Shown here: piece after piece, positions 1-8,476 of the stretch
Position numbering within the stretch: the first letter of the stretch is position 1
How the letters are laid out: each line of letters begins with the position of its first letter
NCBI GenBank assembly: GCA_965116785.1
Contig: OZ220731.1
Span: 3,224,001-3,288,000, forward strand
Source: Bin87 sp965116785
Lineage (GTDB): Bacteria; Chloroflexota; Dehalococcoidia; Lucifugimonadales; UBA3495
Length of the DNA: 64,000 bases
Direction: 5' to 3'
The notes under the pieces: generated by a model
The model's input: the letters and a program-made list of their open reading frames with translations, nothing else
Databases searched by the model: none
Told to the model about the DNA's origin: nothing
Translations under genes and position numbers: made by a program

Positions 1-3000
1 TATGAAAGACCCCGCTACCGGACGAGACCGGGGGCCCCCAGGTCACCACAATATCGCCGTTGGAGTCCCGTTCCGCCGCAAGGTTGGTCACCGGCCCGGG
101 CCCACGCTGCAATCCGAATTCAGCGGCGGTCGCCAACCCGTCGCCGTCGAGGTCGGACCTCAGCGCCGGATAACTTTGCGCTGAGCCGAAATCCCACGGG
201 TCGGCGCTGTCGACGTTCCAATTGACATATATGCCGGAGTAATCCGTGGGGGCTTTCAACTGGGCGGTGGTGTAGCCGGTTCCCAAACCGCCGGATGCCT
301 GCCCCGAGGTCTGCGTGTCCCAGTAGCTGTCGGTGACGGTCCCACCGTCATTGTGCCCCACCAGGCCGTTGTGGTCATCGCCGGCGGTTCCCGATATATC
401 GCCGGTGGCGTAGCTGGCGGTGATGGTCCCGCCCTCGTTGAACCCCACCAGGCCGCCGCCGTTGCTCCCGGTCCGGGTGACCGTGCCGGTCGCATAGGAG
501 GCCGTGATGGAACCCTCGTTGTGTCCCACCAAACCGCCAACCCAATCCTCACCGGACGCAGCCTTCGACGTCCAGCTCCGCTGGACATCGCCCTGACTGT
601 CATTTTTCCCGGCCAATCCTCCGGCGCTGGAGGCGCTGGCAGTAACCTGGCCTGCTGTGGTGTAACTGCCCCTGATGGTTCCGGCGTTTATGCCCACCAT
701 GCCGCCGACGTTGCTGGCTCCGTTAACATCGGCACTTGACCAGCTCTCGCCAATCAGGCCGCCGGCGTTGTTGGATCCGACCAGCCCGCCCGCAGTGTCG
801 CCCACCGACGTCACCGTTCCGGTGGTCCAGCAGCGCAGCACCGTGCCGCTGTTGAGGCCGGCAATTACGCCCACGTTGCTCTTGCCCTTGAACGATGTAA
901 TTAAATTGCTCAACCCCAAATCACGGACCACTCCGCCGTTGCCGATACCGTCGAACAGCCCAACCCCGTCGTTGGAGTCCCGGTCGATCGTCAGGAGGTG
1001 AATGACGTGTCCGTTGCCGTGGAAAACACCGGTATAAACTTCCCGGCTATCGTCGGTGACGGAGTCGCCGATAGGCAACCACCCCTTTCCTTCATTCCAG
1101 TAGGTGGAGTCAGCGGATGTGAATTGTCGGTCGTCGTTCTCGTCGAAGTCCAGGTCCGTTGTCAGCTCATAACCGGAGCACCCACCGGTGTTGCCGGTCA
1201 CCGGTGGGCAACCCATGCCCGCCATGGGGACCGGGAAAGCGGCGAGATAGTCAAATCGGTGACCGGTCGCCGCCTCGCCTCGCCCTCTCATGTCCCAGCG
1301 CACGGCGTTCAGTTGCGCCAATGTATTTATTTCAATCAACCCGTCATCATCGGCATCGTAGTCCACCGCCTCCCCGGGCGTGGCCGTCGCCGCTTGTGAC
1401 CACCAGCCCAAAGCGTCCATGCCGCGCGAACGGCGCACCGGCCGTACCCGGAAGCGGGTTTCCACGTTGTTGGTCAGGCCCGTGATGATGAGATTGGGAC
1501 CATCCGACAACACGGCCGGAGTATTCGGCGTCACCACCGTGATGAGGGGCGAGAGGGCGTAGATGCCGTAGGTACCATTCCGGTCTGAGGGAGACCCGAC
1601 CGCAAGCTCCTGGCCCTGGGTATGCGCCTGTCCAACCATCACGTTGGAATCCTCTCCCAGGGGGTAATCCGCGCTCGCCACTCCTTCACTGGTAGAGCCG
1701 GTCCAGACCAGAGCGGATGTGCCGGCGGTGCCGTCCTGGAACCGGAACGCATTGGAGTCCCAATTGCCGTCGTAAAAGTCTCCGTAGTCGTCGGCGGCCT
1801 TTTCGCCGTTCAGCCAATGGATGGGGACGCCGTTATAGCCTACGTCCTGGGTGGTCGCCGTGTTGTCCCGGGCGTCCACCGCGGCGGTGGAGGCCAGGGC
1901 GGTGAATTGGCCGCTGAAGGGCTGGATGTCCGTGTGTCCACCGTTGGCCTGGGTCTGGACGAAGGAGTTGTAGTCGGCGATGTCCGAGGATACGGCGTTG
2001 CGCGTCCCCGACGTGAGGAACAACAGCCGGAAGGTGCGACCGGCGCCCTGGTCGGCGTCGGTCCGATAGGGGTTGAGCGCCCAGTCTCCCGCCACCTGGA
2101 TACCGTGCACCGCGACGGCTTCAACCGAGCTGACGCCGCTGAAGTTGCGTTGGGTCGTATACTCCACGCCATAGTGGGAGATGTCATTGGGGCCCGCGCC
2201 GGTCGGAGCGGACCAGAACAGGTGCGCTCCCCCGCCCGTGGGCACGGCCTGGAGGCCCGGAGGCCCGCCCGCGCCGGTGCGAAACGTTGCATCCGGAGAC
2301 CAGGCGCCCAGCCGGACATTGCTGGTGCCCTGCTCCCGGTTCTTGGCCCTTACGTTGATCCGATATTCAGTGTCGGGGCTGAAGTTCACTGACCTGCCGC
2401 CGGTTTCGTAACCTCTGATGACCCTGCTGGTGCCGGTCCCGCTCCCGGCCGGAATGGCGGAGTGCCAACTTCCGTCGTGGAAGACCCTCAAATCGTATCC
2501 GGTTATTGGTGTGGCGCCCGTGTACGGCGACGGCGCGCTCCACGACACGCTCACCTGATTGGCAACCAGCTGCGTTATGGTCGGCGCGGCGGGGGCGTTC
2601 GGCGCGCCGGGCAGGGTCTCCAGAAAGGTGGATGCATCTGAGTACGGTCCCGCTCCCGCGTCGTTCTCAGCCGCCACCCGAACCCGGTACTCGGTGCCCG
2701 GCTCCAGGTCATGCACCGTTCCTCCGGAGTCCAGCCAGCCCCTCAGCGTCAGGCTCGTGGCCCCGGTGGCCTCGGGATGCGAGGCCTTCCATGCGCCCCC
2801 AACCAGCACCTGCAGCGAGTAGTCGCTGATGGTCGTCGTCCCGGTCCACTCCGGCAGGCTCCAGCTCACGTCGACGCGCTGGGGCAACGTCTGCGGGTTG
2901 GAGAGCACCGGCGGGGCCGGCGCCGAGGGTGTGGCCCCCCGGGTCATGAAGTCCGTCCACTCCGAGGCCGGGGCGTAGTAGATCCGCCCCCCGGACACCG

Positions 3001-5005
3001 TCCGCGCCCGGGCCATCACCCGCACCTGGTGAGCCTTGTTTGCCAACAGCCCGGTCAACACCACCGTGCGGACGTTGGCCCCAACATCACGCCGGATCCA
3101 ATTGGAGAAGCCGTCGTCCGAATTATCTGCGTGGCGCCGGTCAATGCCCCAATTGTAGATGTGATGGGCCCCATCGTTGGTCAGGCTGTCCCAGCTCACC
3201 CGTACGGTGGTGTTGGTACGTTCCGATACGCGTGGCGGGTTGGGCGCATGAGGCACCGGTGAAATGGTCCGGATCTCCACCGGTTCCGTCCAGGAGCCGT
3301 CACGCGGACTATTGCCAACCCGGTTGCGGGCGGATACTCGTATCTGGTAGGTCTGCCACGGAACGAAGTTCACGAAACTGCCGGCCGGGCAACTGCTGTG
3401 GCCGCCTACGTCGCAGTAACCGGTGACCGTGTGGCTGCGCGCGCCGGAACCCGCGTTGGCAGCCCAACCCCAGTTGGTCCAGTTGTTGCCGATCTTATGC
3501 CGCGCTGAGATGGTGTAGCGCTGAATGGGACCGCCGCCCACGTGGGTTGGAGCGTTCCACCGCACCTCGACCCGGTTGTAATACACCTGGTGCGCCCTCA
3601 AACTCGTCGGGGGGTCGGGACGGTCCGCACCAAGCGTGCTGAAAGCCCTCACCGTCGATGAGGGGCCATAGAAGATGGTCCCGCCGGTGGTGACCCGCGA
3701 CCGGGCAGCGACCTTCACCTGGTAATTCGTGTTGGGATTGAGGCCGGTTACGATCTTGGTGCGGGTTCCCGTGCCATGTCCAACCGCCGCCACCCAACCA
3801 AACGGCGTCCAGGTATTGTCGGGCTCCTGGCGGCTCATCTGTATGCTGTAGCTGAAGATGTATTCGTGTTGATTGTGGCTATTGGGCGGAAACTCAATGC
3901 GCACGCTGTTGCGCGTCGGACCCCAGGCGATGGTGGGCTGGGCCGGAGCCTGCGGCACTGGCCCCACTACCGTGATCACCGGCGACAGGCCGTACAATTT
4001 TCTACCAGCGTTAATATTGGGGCTCTGACCAAAGCGCAACGTCTTTATGTTATTACGCTCCGACCACAATATGCCTATCGTAACTTTGCCAGAATTGCCG
4101 CCAGCCGCAAACCATCTCGTTCCATCCTCTTTGGAACCAGTCCATATCTTAGTAGCATTTGATTGAGCTGGCCCCATGTATTGTACGTTCGACCCGTTCT
4201 GATGCTTTCCCGCGATTGAATCCCAACTGCCATCATAGAAATCCTGGTAGTTGTCGGCTACTTTCGCGCCACCCAACCAGTAGATGGGAACGCCCAGGTT
4301 GGACGAGGTGTAGGTCGTGCCGGTATTGTCGCGCGCGTGGGCGTTCGAGGGGGCGTCCGTGGAGACCACAGCCCGGAACTTGCCACTGAAGTTCCGGATG
4401 GCCTGATGCCCGCTATTGGCGACGGCGTTCTGGACGTGCGTATTGTAATGGTTGATGTTCCCGGAAGTTGCTGTTGTAACCGTCGTTGTAACGAATATCA
4501 GTCGGAACGAATCACCCACCCCCAGGCCGGACGGGATGAGCGCCCAGTCGTGGGGCACGTTGTGCGTGGTCGCCGCCGCAGCATGGACAGTGTTGACCGA
4601 CTGGTTAGTTCTCGCCGACTGAAGCTCGTATGCTAGTTCCGCTTCAGCCTTGCGAGAACTGGTCCCCTGGTCAAAGGCTGCCTGCTGTACGACATAATCG
4701 AGCTGCGTTTGCTCGACGACCGCATCGGCCTCGTACTTGGCTGTTTCGGTCTCCTGGTTGACTATGGCAGCACGAATTCGCGCGTCCCGATCCGCATTCG
4801 CCTGGGTGCCACCGGGCACCAGGGCGAACAGCGTCGCCGCCAGCGCGAATGCCGCAAGTAGCGCGGACAAGCGCAACAGCATCATGGAGCCGCGTCGCCC
4901 GCTCATCGCACCGTACCAGAGTCGGGGAGTGAACGCAGTGATGCCACCCACAATCGAGCGGCGGGCCAGCGCGGTCATGCGTGACGTGATGTTGGTCATG
5001 TCCAT
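1..5005 (-). CDS. Giant exported FN3/GLUG protein, 3' end beyond the window
   Basis: The frame stays open from the start at 5005 to the window edge (about 1,668 codons), so the C-terminus is missing. ATG 5005 is chosen because AAGGA lies 5 bases upstream; the in-frame ATG at 4999 is the alternative. Residues ~38-62 form a hydrophobic export signal (MMLLRLSALLAAFALAA). A charged, helix-prone stretch follows at ~70-135. An unnamed domain at ~145-343 begins VPHDWALIPSGLG and holds the pattern FRL-IFVT and the block VADNYQDFYDGSWDS. Several fibronectin-III-like units follow, then a second copy of the unnamed domain (~965-1162). A GLUG module opens with VDYDADDDGLIEINTLAQLN near residue 1212. Another FN3 unit begins at the edge. 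It is probably a secreted or surface protein; its ligand is unknown. Confidence 0.85.
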   Translation of the reverse strand, partial: MDMTNITSRMTALARRSIVGGITAFTPRLWYGAMSGRRGSMMLLRLSALLAAFALAATLFALVPGGTQANADRDARIRAAIVNQETETAKYEADAVVEQTQLDYVVQQAAFDQGTSSRKAEAELAYELQSARTNQSVNTVHAAAATTHNVPHDWALIPSGLGVGDSFRLIFVTTTVTTATSGNINHYNTHVQNAVANSGHQAIRNFSGKFRAVVSTDAPSNAHARDNTGTTYTSSNLGVPIYWLGGAKVADNYQDFYDGSWDSIAGKHQNGSNVQYMGPAQSNATKIWTGSKEDGTRWFAAGGNSGKVTIGILWSERNNIKTLRFGQSPNINAGRKLYGLSPVITVVGPVPQAPAQPTIAWGPTRNSVRIEFPPNSHNQHEYIFSYSIQMSRQEPDNTWTPFGWVAAVGHGTGTRTKIVTGLNPNTNYQVKVAARSRVTTGGTIFYGPSSTVRAFSTLGADRPDPPTSLRAHQVYYNRVEVRWNAPTHVGGGPIQRYTISARHKIGNNWTNWGWAANAGSGARSHTVTGYCDVGGHSSCPAGSFVNFVPWQTYQIRVSARNRVGNSPRDGSWTEPVEIRTISPVPHAPNPPRVSERTNTTVRVSWDSLTNDGAHHIYNWGIDRRHADNSDDGFSNWIRRDVGANVRTVVLTGLLANKAHQVRVMARARTVSGGRIYYAPASEWTDFMTRGATPSAPAPPVLSNPQTLPQRVDVSWSLPEWTGTTTISDYSLQVLVGGAWKASHPEATGATSLTLRGWLDSGGTVHDLEPGTEYRVRVAAENDAGAGPYSDASTFLETLPGAPNAPAAPTITQLVANQVSVSWSAPSPYTGATPITGYDLRVFHDGSWHSAIPAGSGTGTSRVIRGYETGGRSVNFSPDTEYRINVRAKNREQGTSNVRLGAWSPDATFRTGAGGPPGLQAVPTGGGAHLFWSAPTGAGPNDISHYGVEYTTQRNFSGVSSVEAVAVHGIQVAGDWALNPYRTDADQGAGRTFRLLFLTSGTRNAVSSDIADYNSFVQTQANGGHTDIQPFSGQFTALASTAAVDARDNTATTQDVGYNGVPIHWLNGEKAADDYGDFYDGNWDSNAFRFQDGTAGTSALVWTGSTSEGVASADYPLGEDSNVMVGQAHTQGQELAVGSPSDRNGTYGIYALSPLITVVTPNTPAVLSDGPNLIITGLTNNVETRFRVRPVRRSRGMDALGWWSQAATATPGEAVDYDADDDGLIEINTLAQLNAVRWDMRGRGEAATGHRFDYLAAFPVPMAGMGCPPVTGNTGGCSGYELTTDLDFDENDDRQFTSADSTYWNEGKGWLPIGDSVTDDSREVYTGVFHGNGHVIHLLTIDRDSNDGVGLFDGIGNGGVVRDLGLSNLITSFKGKSNVGVIAGLNSGTVLRCWTTGTVTSVGDTAGGLVGSNNAGGLIGESWSSADVNGASNVGGMVGINAGTIRGSYTTAGQVTASASSAGGLAGKNDSQGDVQRSWTSKAASGEDWVGGLVGHNEGSITASYATGTVTRTGSNGGGLVGFNEGGTITASYATGDISGTAGDDHNGLVGHNDGGTVTDSYWDTQTSGQASGGLGTGYTTAQLKAPTDYSGIYVNWNVDSADPWDFGSAQSYPALRSDLDGDGLATAAEFGLQRGPGPVTNLAAERDSNGDIVVTWGPPVSSGSGVFH

Positions 5006-5024
5006 CCATTTCCTTCGAAGGTGT

Positions 5025-5200
5025 TGTCATCAGCGATGGCCGGCGGCGTGCGTGGCGGCAAAAGGCGGTCAAAACCGCGCTACGGCGGCGCCCCCGGAGG
5101 CTTGTGCAGGGCCGTCAGGCGGATGCCGCCCGAACTGTGAGAGTCCCGCGCGGGCGACGCTGGTCAGAGACGAGGGGACCTCCTGCCGCAGAAAAGCGCT
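5025..5200 (-). promoter_or_regulatory. Conserved leader element, copy A
   Basis: This stretch just upstream of the giant gene at 5005 resembles the stretch upstream of the kinase-regulator gene at 43580 (43612-43800). Read on the minus strand, both contain, in the same order, TTCTGCGG, CGTCTCTGAC, TCGCCCGC, CGGGCG-N-ATCCGC, CGGCCC, AAGCCTCC, GCGCCG, TTTGACCGCCTTT and GGCCAT(C/T)GCTGA. Both lie immediately 5' of a coding start on the same strand although the genes are unrelated. It could be a structured leader RNA, a shared regulatory region or a dispersed repeat. I do not recognise a known riboswitch class. Confidence 0.45.
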
Positions 5201-5552
5201 TTTGCCTGGCGGGTGATTTGAACATAGTATTCATTGTATAATAACGCCTGATATGTGCGATACTCACGTTCTTGAGAACCCCGGATCCGGCGAGCCGGTC
5301 TCTGGGCAGTTGGGTATCCTAGGGCCCGTAGGCCCGCCCCTGCCCCACGCGGATGGGCGTTTCCAAATGGCCTCCAGACCCGGCGGCGGCTTGGCCGCTG
5401 ACGGCGCTTCGGAGCAGGTAGGTAGAACCAGATACCCTCTCGCCAGAGCGCCATCACTACTGGTGATGGGGCTGGTGTCTCGTGCGTTTATAACGGTCGC
5501 AACAGGGTCATCTGCAATCTTGTCGGAACCGCTTGGTACAACCCGTTGCTTG
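5201..5552. other. Intergenic stretch without a convincing gene
   Basis: No frame here looks protein-like. An AT-rich patch at about 5218-5250 (minus strand TTATTATACAATGAATACTAT) is the only clear drop in GC and could hold promoter elements for the giant gene at 5005. I cannot assign -35 and -10 boxes with confidence. Confidence 0.35.
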
Positions 5553-5762
5553 TCATCTGTGATCGTGATACTCCTGCGCTGGCGTGGCATGGAACAGGTA
5601 GGCGAGCCGCCAAGTCAATCCCGAGAAAGCCAGCAGCGCACCGAACATCATGGGGTAGCGCCAGATTTCATTGCCTACCACGAAGGCGACGCCGGCCACC
5701 GTCAGCAGGTAGGCTCCGACGACCATGGCGACCACCGTCACCCAACGCGCGAACCGTCCCAT
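5553..5762 (-). CDS. Small two-helix membrane protein
   Basis: The 69-residue product begins MGRFARWVTVVAMVVGAYLL. It has two hydrophobic segments, at about 7-28 and 37-58, and a short polar tail ending QEYHDHR, as expected for an inner-membrane protein. The ATG overlaps the TGA of the upstream broken PP-loop gene as TGATG, suggesting translational coupling. This start is preferred over an upstream in-frame ATG at 5831, whose extra 23 residues overlap that gene. I recognise no family. Confidence 0.55.
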   Translation of the reverse strand: MGRFARWVTVVAMVVGAYLLTVAGVAFVVGNEIWRYPMMFGALLAFSGLTWRLAYLFHATPAQEYHDHR

Positions 5763-6436
5763 CAGGCGCGCACCAGCTCGCAGCAGCTGTGACTGCGCCC
5801 CGCCCATTCCGATGCGGTGTGGATGGGACAAAAGTAGCAGGCCGACCTGCGAACGGGGTGACCCGGTTCGTTTGCGTCCAGGAAGTCCTGGCAGTCCTGT
5901 CGGTTCCAGCCCGCCTTGATCAGGGGTAGCGGTTCTTGATCCACTGGCCCTTGGGCACTTTGGCCCGCCGGGTCTCGTTGGTTGATATGCCCAAGTACAG
6001 GGTGGTGGTCAGGGCCGGTGGTGCCATGCCGGTGAGCTGGCGGATGATGCCCTTCACGGGTCTGACCTTGTAGACGCCGGTGCGCTGGCGACGTGCCAGG
6101 CCGGTCTCGGTGAAGACGGGCAGGTCGATGTCGCCGCCGTGATAGTGTCCACGCTCGGGCACGGGCTGGCCCCGGAGGGCCAGCCAGGTGTTGGCGCCTA
6201 GGTCGCCCCAGCTGGTCCGGACGATGGGGTACGAAATCCGGGTCTCCAGCCAGTCCAAGGTCTGATACCCATGGGGTGGCTCGTTCATGGTGTCGGCGAA
6301 TTTTCGGGCATCCGGGCAGCGCCTCTTGGTCCAGCAGCAGTGCCAAGGCCGTTGACTGGATGACCACGCCCAGGGACAGTATGACCGCGTGGCGCCGGAT
6401 CCGCCGTTGGCTTCTTCGTCTCTTGGTCGCGTTCAT
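5762..6436 (-). pseudogene. Frameshifted PP-loop ATPase (PAPS-reductase/DndC-like)
   Basis: GGGAGGAG precedes the ATG at 6436. The first frame reads ILSLGVVIQSTALALLLDQE, matching the SLGxGxQST PP-loop of phage-type PAPS-reductase-like ATP pyrophosphatases. Near 6310 the homology moves to another frame (DARKFADTMNEPPHGYQTL, then DWLETRISYPIVRTSWGDL and GISTNETRRAKV). At about 5922 it returns to the first frame (PLIKAGWNRQDC, then SACYFCPIHTASEWA, the usual Cys-rich C-terminal block). An extra base at CCCGG and a missing C in TACCCCTG would explain both shifts. The C-terminus after SEWA is short for the family. It is either a broken gene or one with two base-calling errors. The family couples ATP hydrolysis to sulfur or nucleotide chemistry and often sits in phage and defence loci. 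Confidence 0.7.
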
Positions 6437-6636
6437 CCGCTCCTCCCGGTCCCCGGCCCGGCTCAGCCGCTATTGCGAGTCGCGCTCCTCGCTGGCCAGC
6501 GCCGCCGCCGGCAGGAAGGCGAGGTCCCCGTGCTGCGACCGTCTTAGCGTCGGGGTAAACTGGATCGGACGGTGTTTGAAACCCTCCCCTTTGCCATGAT
6601 GCCCGTGAAGTTCGTCGGCTTTTGCAACTCGACCTA

Positions 6637-8388
6637 CTAGTCCACAACCGTGACGGTGAACTCGTCGATGGCAGTGAGGCCCTCGTCGTCCCTGACGGTC
6701 ACCGTGACGACGACAACACCGGCACTATTGCCGCCCAACGACACCACGGCGTTGGCCAACGGACTTCCTATCGCACCGCTGGTCGCCCTCGCCACGTCTG
6801 AATCCGAAGACGTGACAGCAACCAACGTAAGATCCATATCGCCGTCGCTCTCGTCAGGGTCTTCAAAGACGCCAGCCAAGGCCACCCGAGCCCTGTGGTC
6901 AGCACCCTGATCACTGCTCAGATCAAGAACAACATCAGCGATGGCAGACTTGACCCGGGGCGGGTGATTGGGCGGATCGGTAGTGAAGACCGCAGCCTCA
7001 CTGTAGGGGCCCCAGCCGTGACGGTTCTCCGCTTTCACCTTCATCTGGTACGAGGTGCCTGCTTCGAGTCCGGTCACGTCGACGTACGTGCCCACGGCGT
7101 CTGCCCCGTACGCCCGGACCATTCCCTGGTCCTCGTCGCAATCGGAGCCAGACAAGCCAGCTGGCTCGGTGCAGAGCACGTAACCCAGGATAGGCTCAAT
7201 GGCGCCGTGGAGGACGGACGGCTCATTCCACACCGCCGTGACCTGTTCCCGCTGCGTTTCGCGCACTATGACCCTCTGGTCGCCCCATTCCGGGACTTCC
7301 GGCAGGTCTTTGACAGTCACGATCACGCTGGCTCTAGCGGTCCCAGCCGGCTTACCCTGCGCGTTGTGAGGCGGATCGGCCGCCTTAAGTTGCAGACGGA
7401 ATTCCGTGCTGCCTCTGGAATCGTACTTGAGCTCCTCATAGTCCTCGCCGACGCCGAAGTAGCGCAGCTCCCACTTACCTACGGCATTCTCGACCAATCC
7501 GAAGCGGTCACCCGTATAGTTGAGCAACTCGTAGGAGACGGCCGTGTGCTCGTCGCCCCGCAACGCCTGGACCGTTCCGAGCGTCAGCCCGCCGACGGGT
7601 CCCCGAGCGTTCTCCGACAGGTCAAACCGGTATGGATCATTTGGGAAACGCAGGGGTTCCAGCCGGGTTTCCGGGGACCACTCGCTCTCACCCTCGTCGC
7701 TGTAGGCTTGGACGCTGACGACGACCGGTTCACCCTTTGCCAACCGGCGCAGACGCAGGCTGGGCCCGTCAATTCCATCCACCGTCTGCCAATCATCAAC
7801 CTCGTCGTGCCGGTAGCGCAGGCGGTAGGACATGGACGGCCCCGTATTTGCCGGCGCATGCCACGAGACGTAGACACTGGCGTTGCCCTTGGGCTGGATG
7901 GACGGCGCGTTCGGAGTGCCCGGCACTTCCACCACATCGACGACCTTCATCCTGACGGTGTGGTCTGAGTGATGGTTCCAGTCGCTGGCCCGCAGCGTGA
8001 AGGAAAACTCTCCGTTGGGATATGCCTCGTGATCCAGGCCGTCACCGCGGTAGATGAGGCGGCCTCGCACGTAGTAGCCCTGGCTGCCATAGCTCTGCAC
8101 GCTCCAGCCCTCGCCCCCGATGACACTGAAACTCACGTAGCGGTGGTCACTGCTGTTCGGCTCCACGCTCAGGAGGTAGCTGGGCACCGTAATTGCGTTC
8201 TCGTTGACGCGGATGAAACTGACCGTGTCGTGATCCCACTGAGGCGGAGCCGTGCCTTGAGCCGACGCGCTATCCGTCGGTGTGCCGACCACCGCTGCTA
8301 GGGCCAACGCTCCTGCAGCGAGGACAGCTTGGGCGGCACGAACGAGACGCCGTCCGCCGTCGCGAGCCTTTTCATGATGATTTCGCAT
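6637..8388 (-). CDS. Exported cadherin/FN3 protein
   Basis: About 583 residues, starting MRNHHEKARDGG at 8388. An ATG three codons upstream lies directly against GGAGG, whereas 8388 sits 9 bases from it. A signal peptide lies at about 14-44 (VLAAGALALAAVVG) with a likely cut after SASA. It then carries a cadherin-like unit (VNENAITVPSYLL), an FN3 unit (SIQPKGNASVYVSWHAP), a second cadherin-like unit (YRFDLSENARGPVGGLTLG), a second FN3 unit (TAVWNEP to TGLEAGTSYQMKVKAEN), and a C-terminal beta-rich domain ending DDEGLTAIDEFTVTVVD. It is last in a row of three genes of the same design. It probably acts outside the cell; no catalytic motif is visible. Confidence 0.82.
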   Translation of the reverse strand: MRNHHEKARDGGRRLVRAAQAVLAAGALALAAVVGTPTDSASAQGTAPPQWDHDTVSFIRVNENAITVPSYLLSVEPNSSDHRYVSFSVIGGEGWSVQSYGSQGYYVRGRLIYRGDGLDHEAYPNGEFSFTLRASDWNHHSDHTVRMKVVDVVEVPGTPNAPSIQPKGNASVYVSWHAPANTGPSMSYRLRYRHDEVDDWQTVDGIDGPSLRLRRLAKGEPVVVSVQAYSDEGESEWSPETRLEPLRFPNDPYRFDLSENARGPVGGLTLGTVQALRGDEHTAVSYELLNYTGDRFGLVENAVGKWELRYFGVGEDYEELKYDSRGSTEFRLQLKAADPPHNAQGKPAGTARASVIVTVKDLPEVPEWGDQRVIVRETQREQVTAVWNEPSVLHGAIEPILGYVLCTEPAGLSGSDCDEDQGMVRAYGADAVGTYVDVTGLEAGTSYQMKVKAENRHGWGPYSEAAVFTTDPPNHPPRVKSAIADVVLDLSSDQGADHRARVALAGVFEDPDESDGDMDLTLVAVTSSDSDVARATSGAIGSPLANAVVSLGGNSAGVVVVTVTVRDDEGLTAIDEFTVTVVD

Positions 8389-8427
8389 ACCTCGCATCCT
8401 CCGGCGGTAGCATCGTCTGTTGCGATT

Positions 8428-8453
8428 TGCACCCTGCCGTCAGGCAGGGTGCA
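8428..8453 (-). terminator. GC-rich hairpin between exported-protein genes
   Basis: A perfect 11-base inverted repeat, TGCACCCTGCC and GGCAGGGTGCA, separated by 4 bases, lies between the stop of the 8477-10909 gene and the start of the next. No T-run follows on the minus strand, so it may be a weak terminator, an attenuator or an mRNA-processing/stability stem. Confidence 0.55.
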
Positions 8454-8476
8454 TTGAGTTCTGCTCAGCCCCCGCC

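Noticed and set aside
1..5005. Reading the left-edge region as a broken gene because no complete frame ends there
   Set aside because: The frame starting at 5005 stays open to the edge; it is simply incomplete in the window.
5025..5200. Cobalamin or c-di-GMP riboswitch
   Set aside because: Fragments such as AAGCCTCCGG and GTGAGAGTCCC recall these classes, but the conserved core order and strand do not fit either.
6276..6647. Extra gene between the PP-loop ATPase and the 6637 gene
   Set aside because: Frames on both strands here lack plausible composition; the stretch holds only the ribosome site of the ATPase gene and its upstream region.
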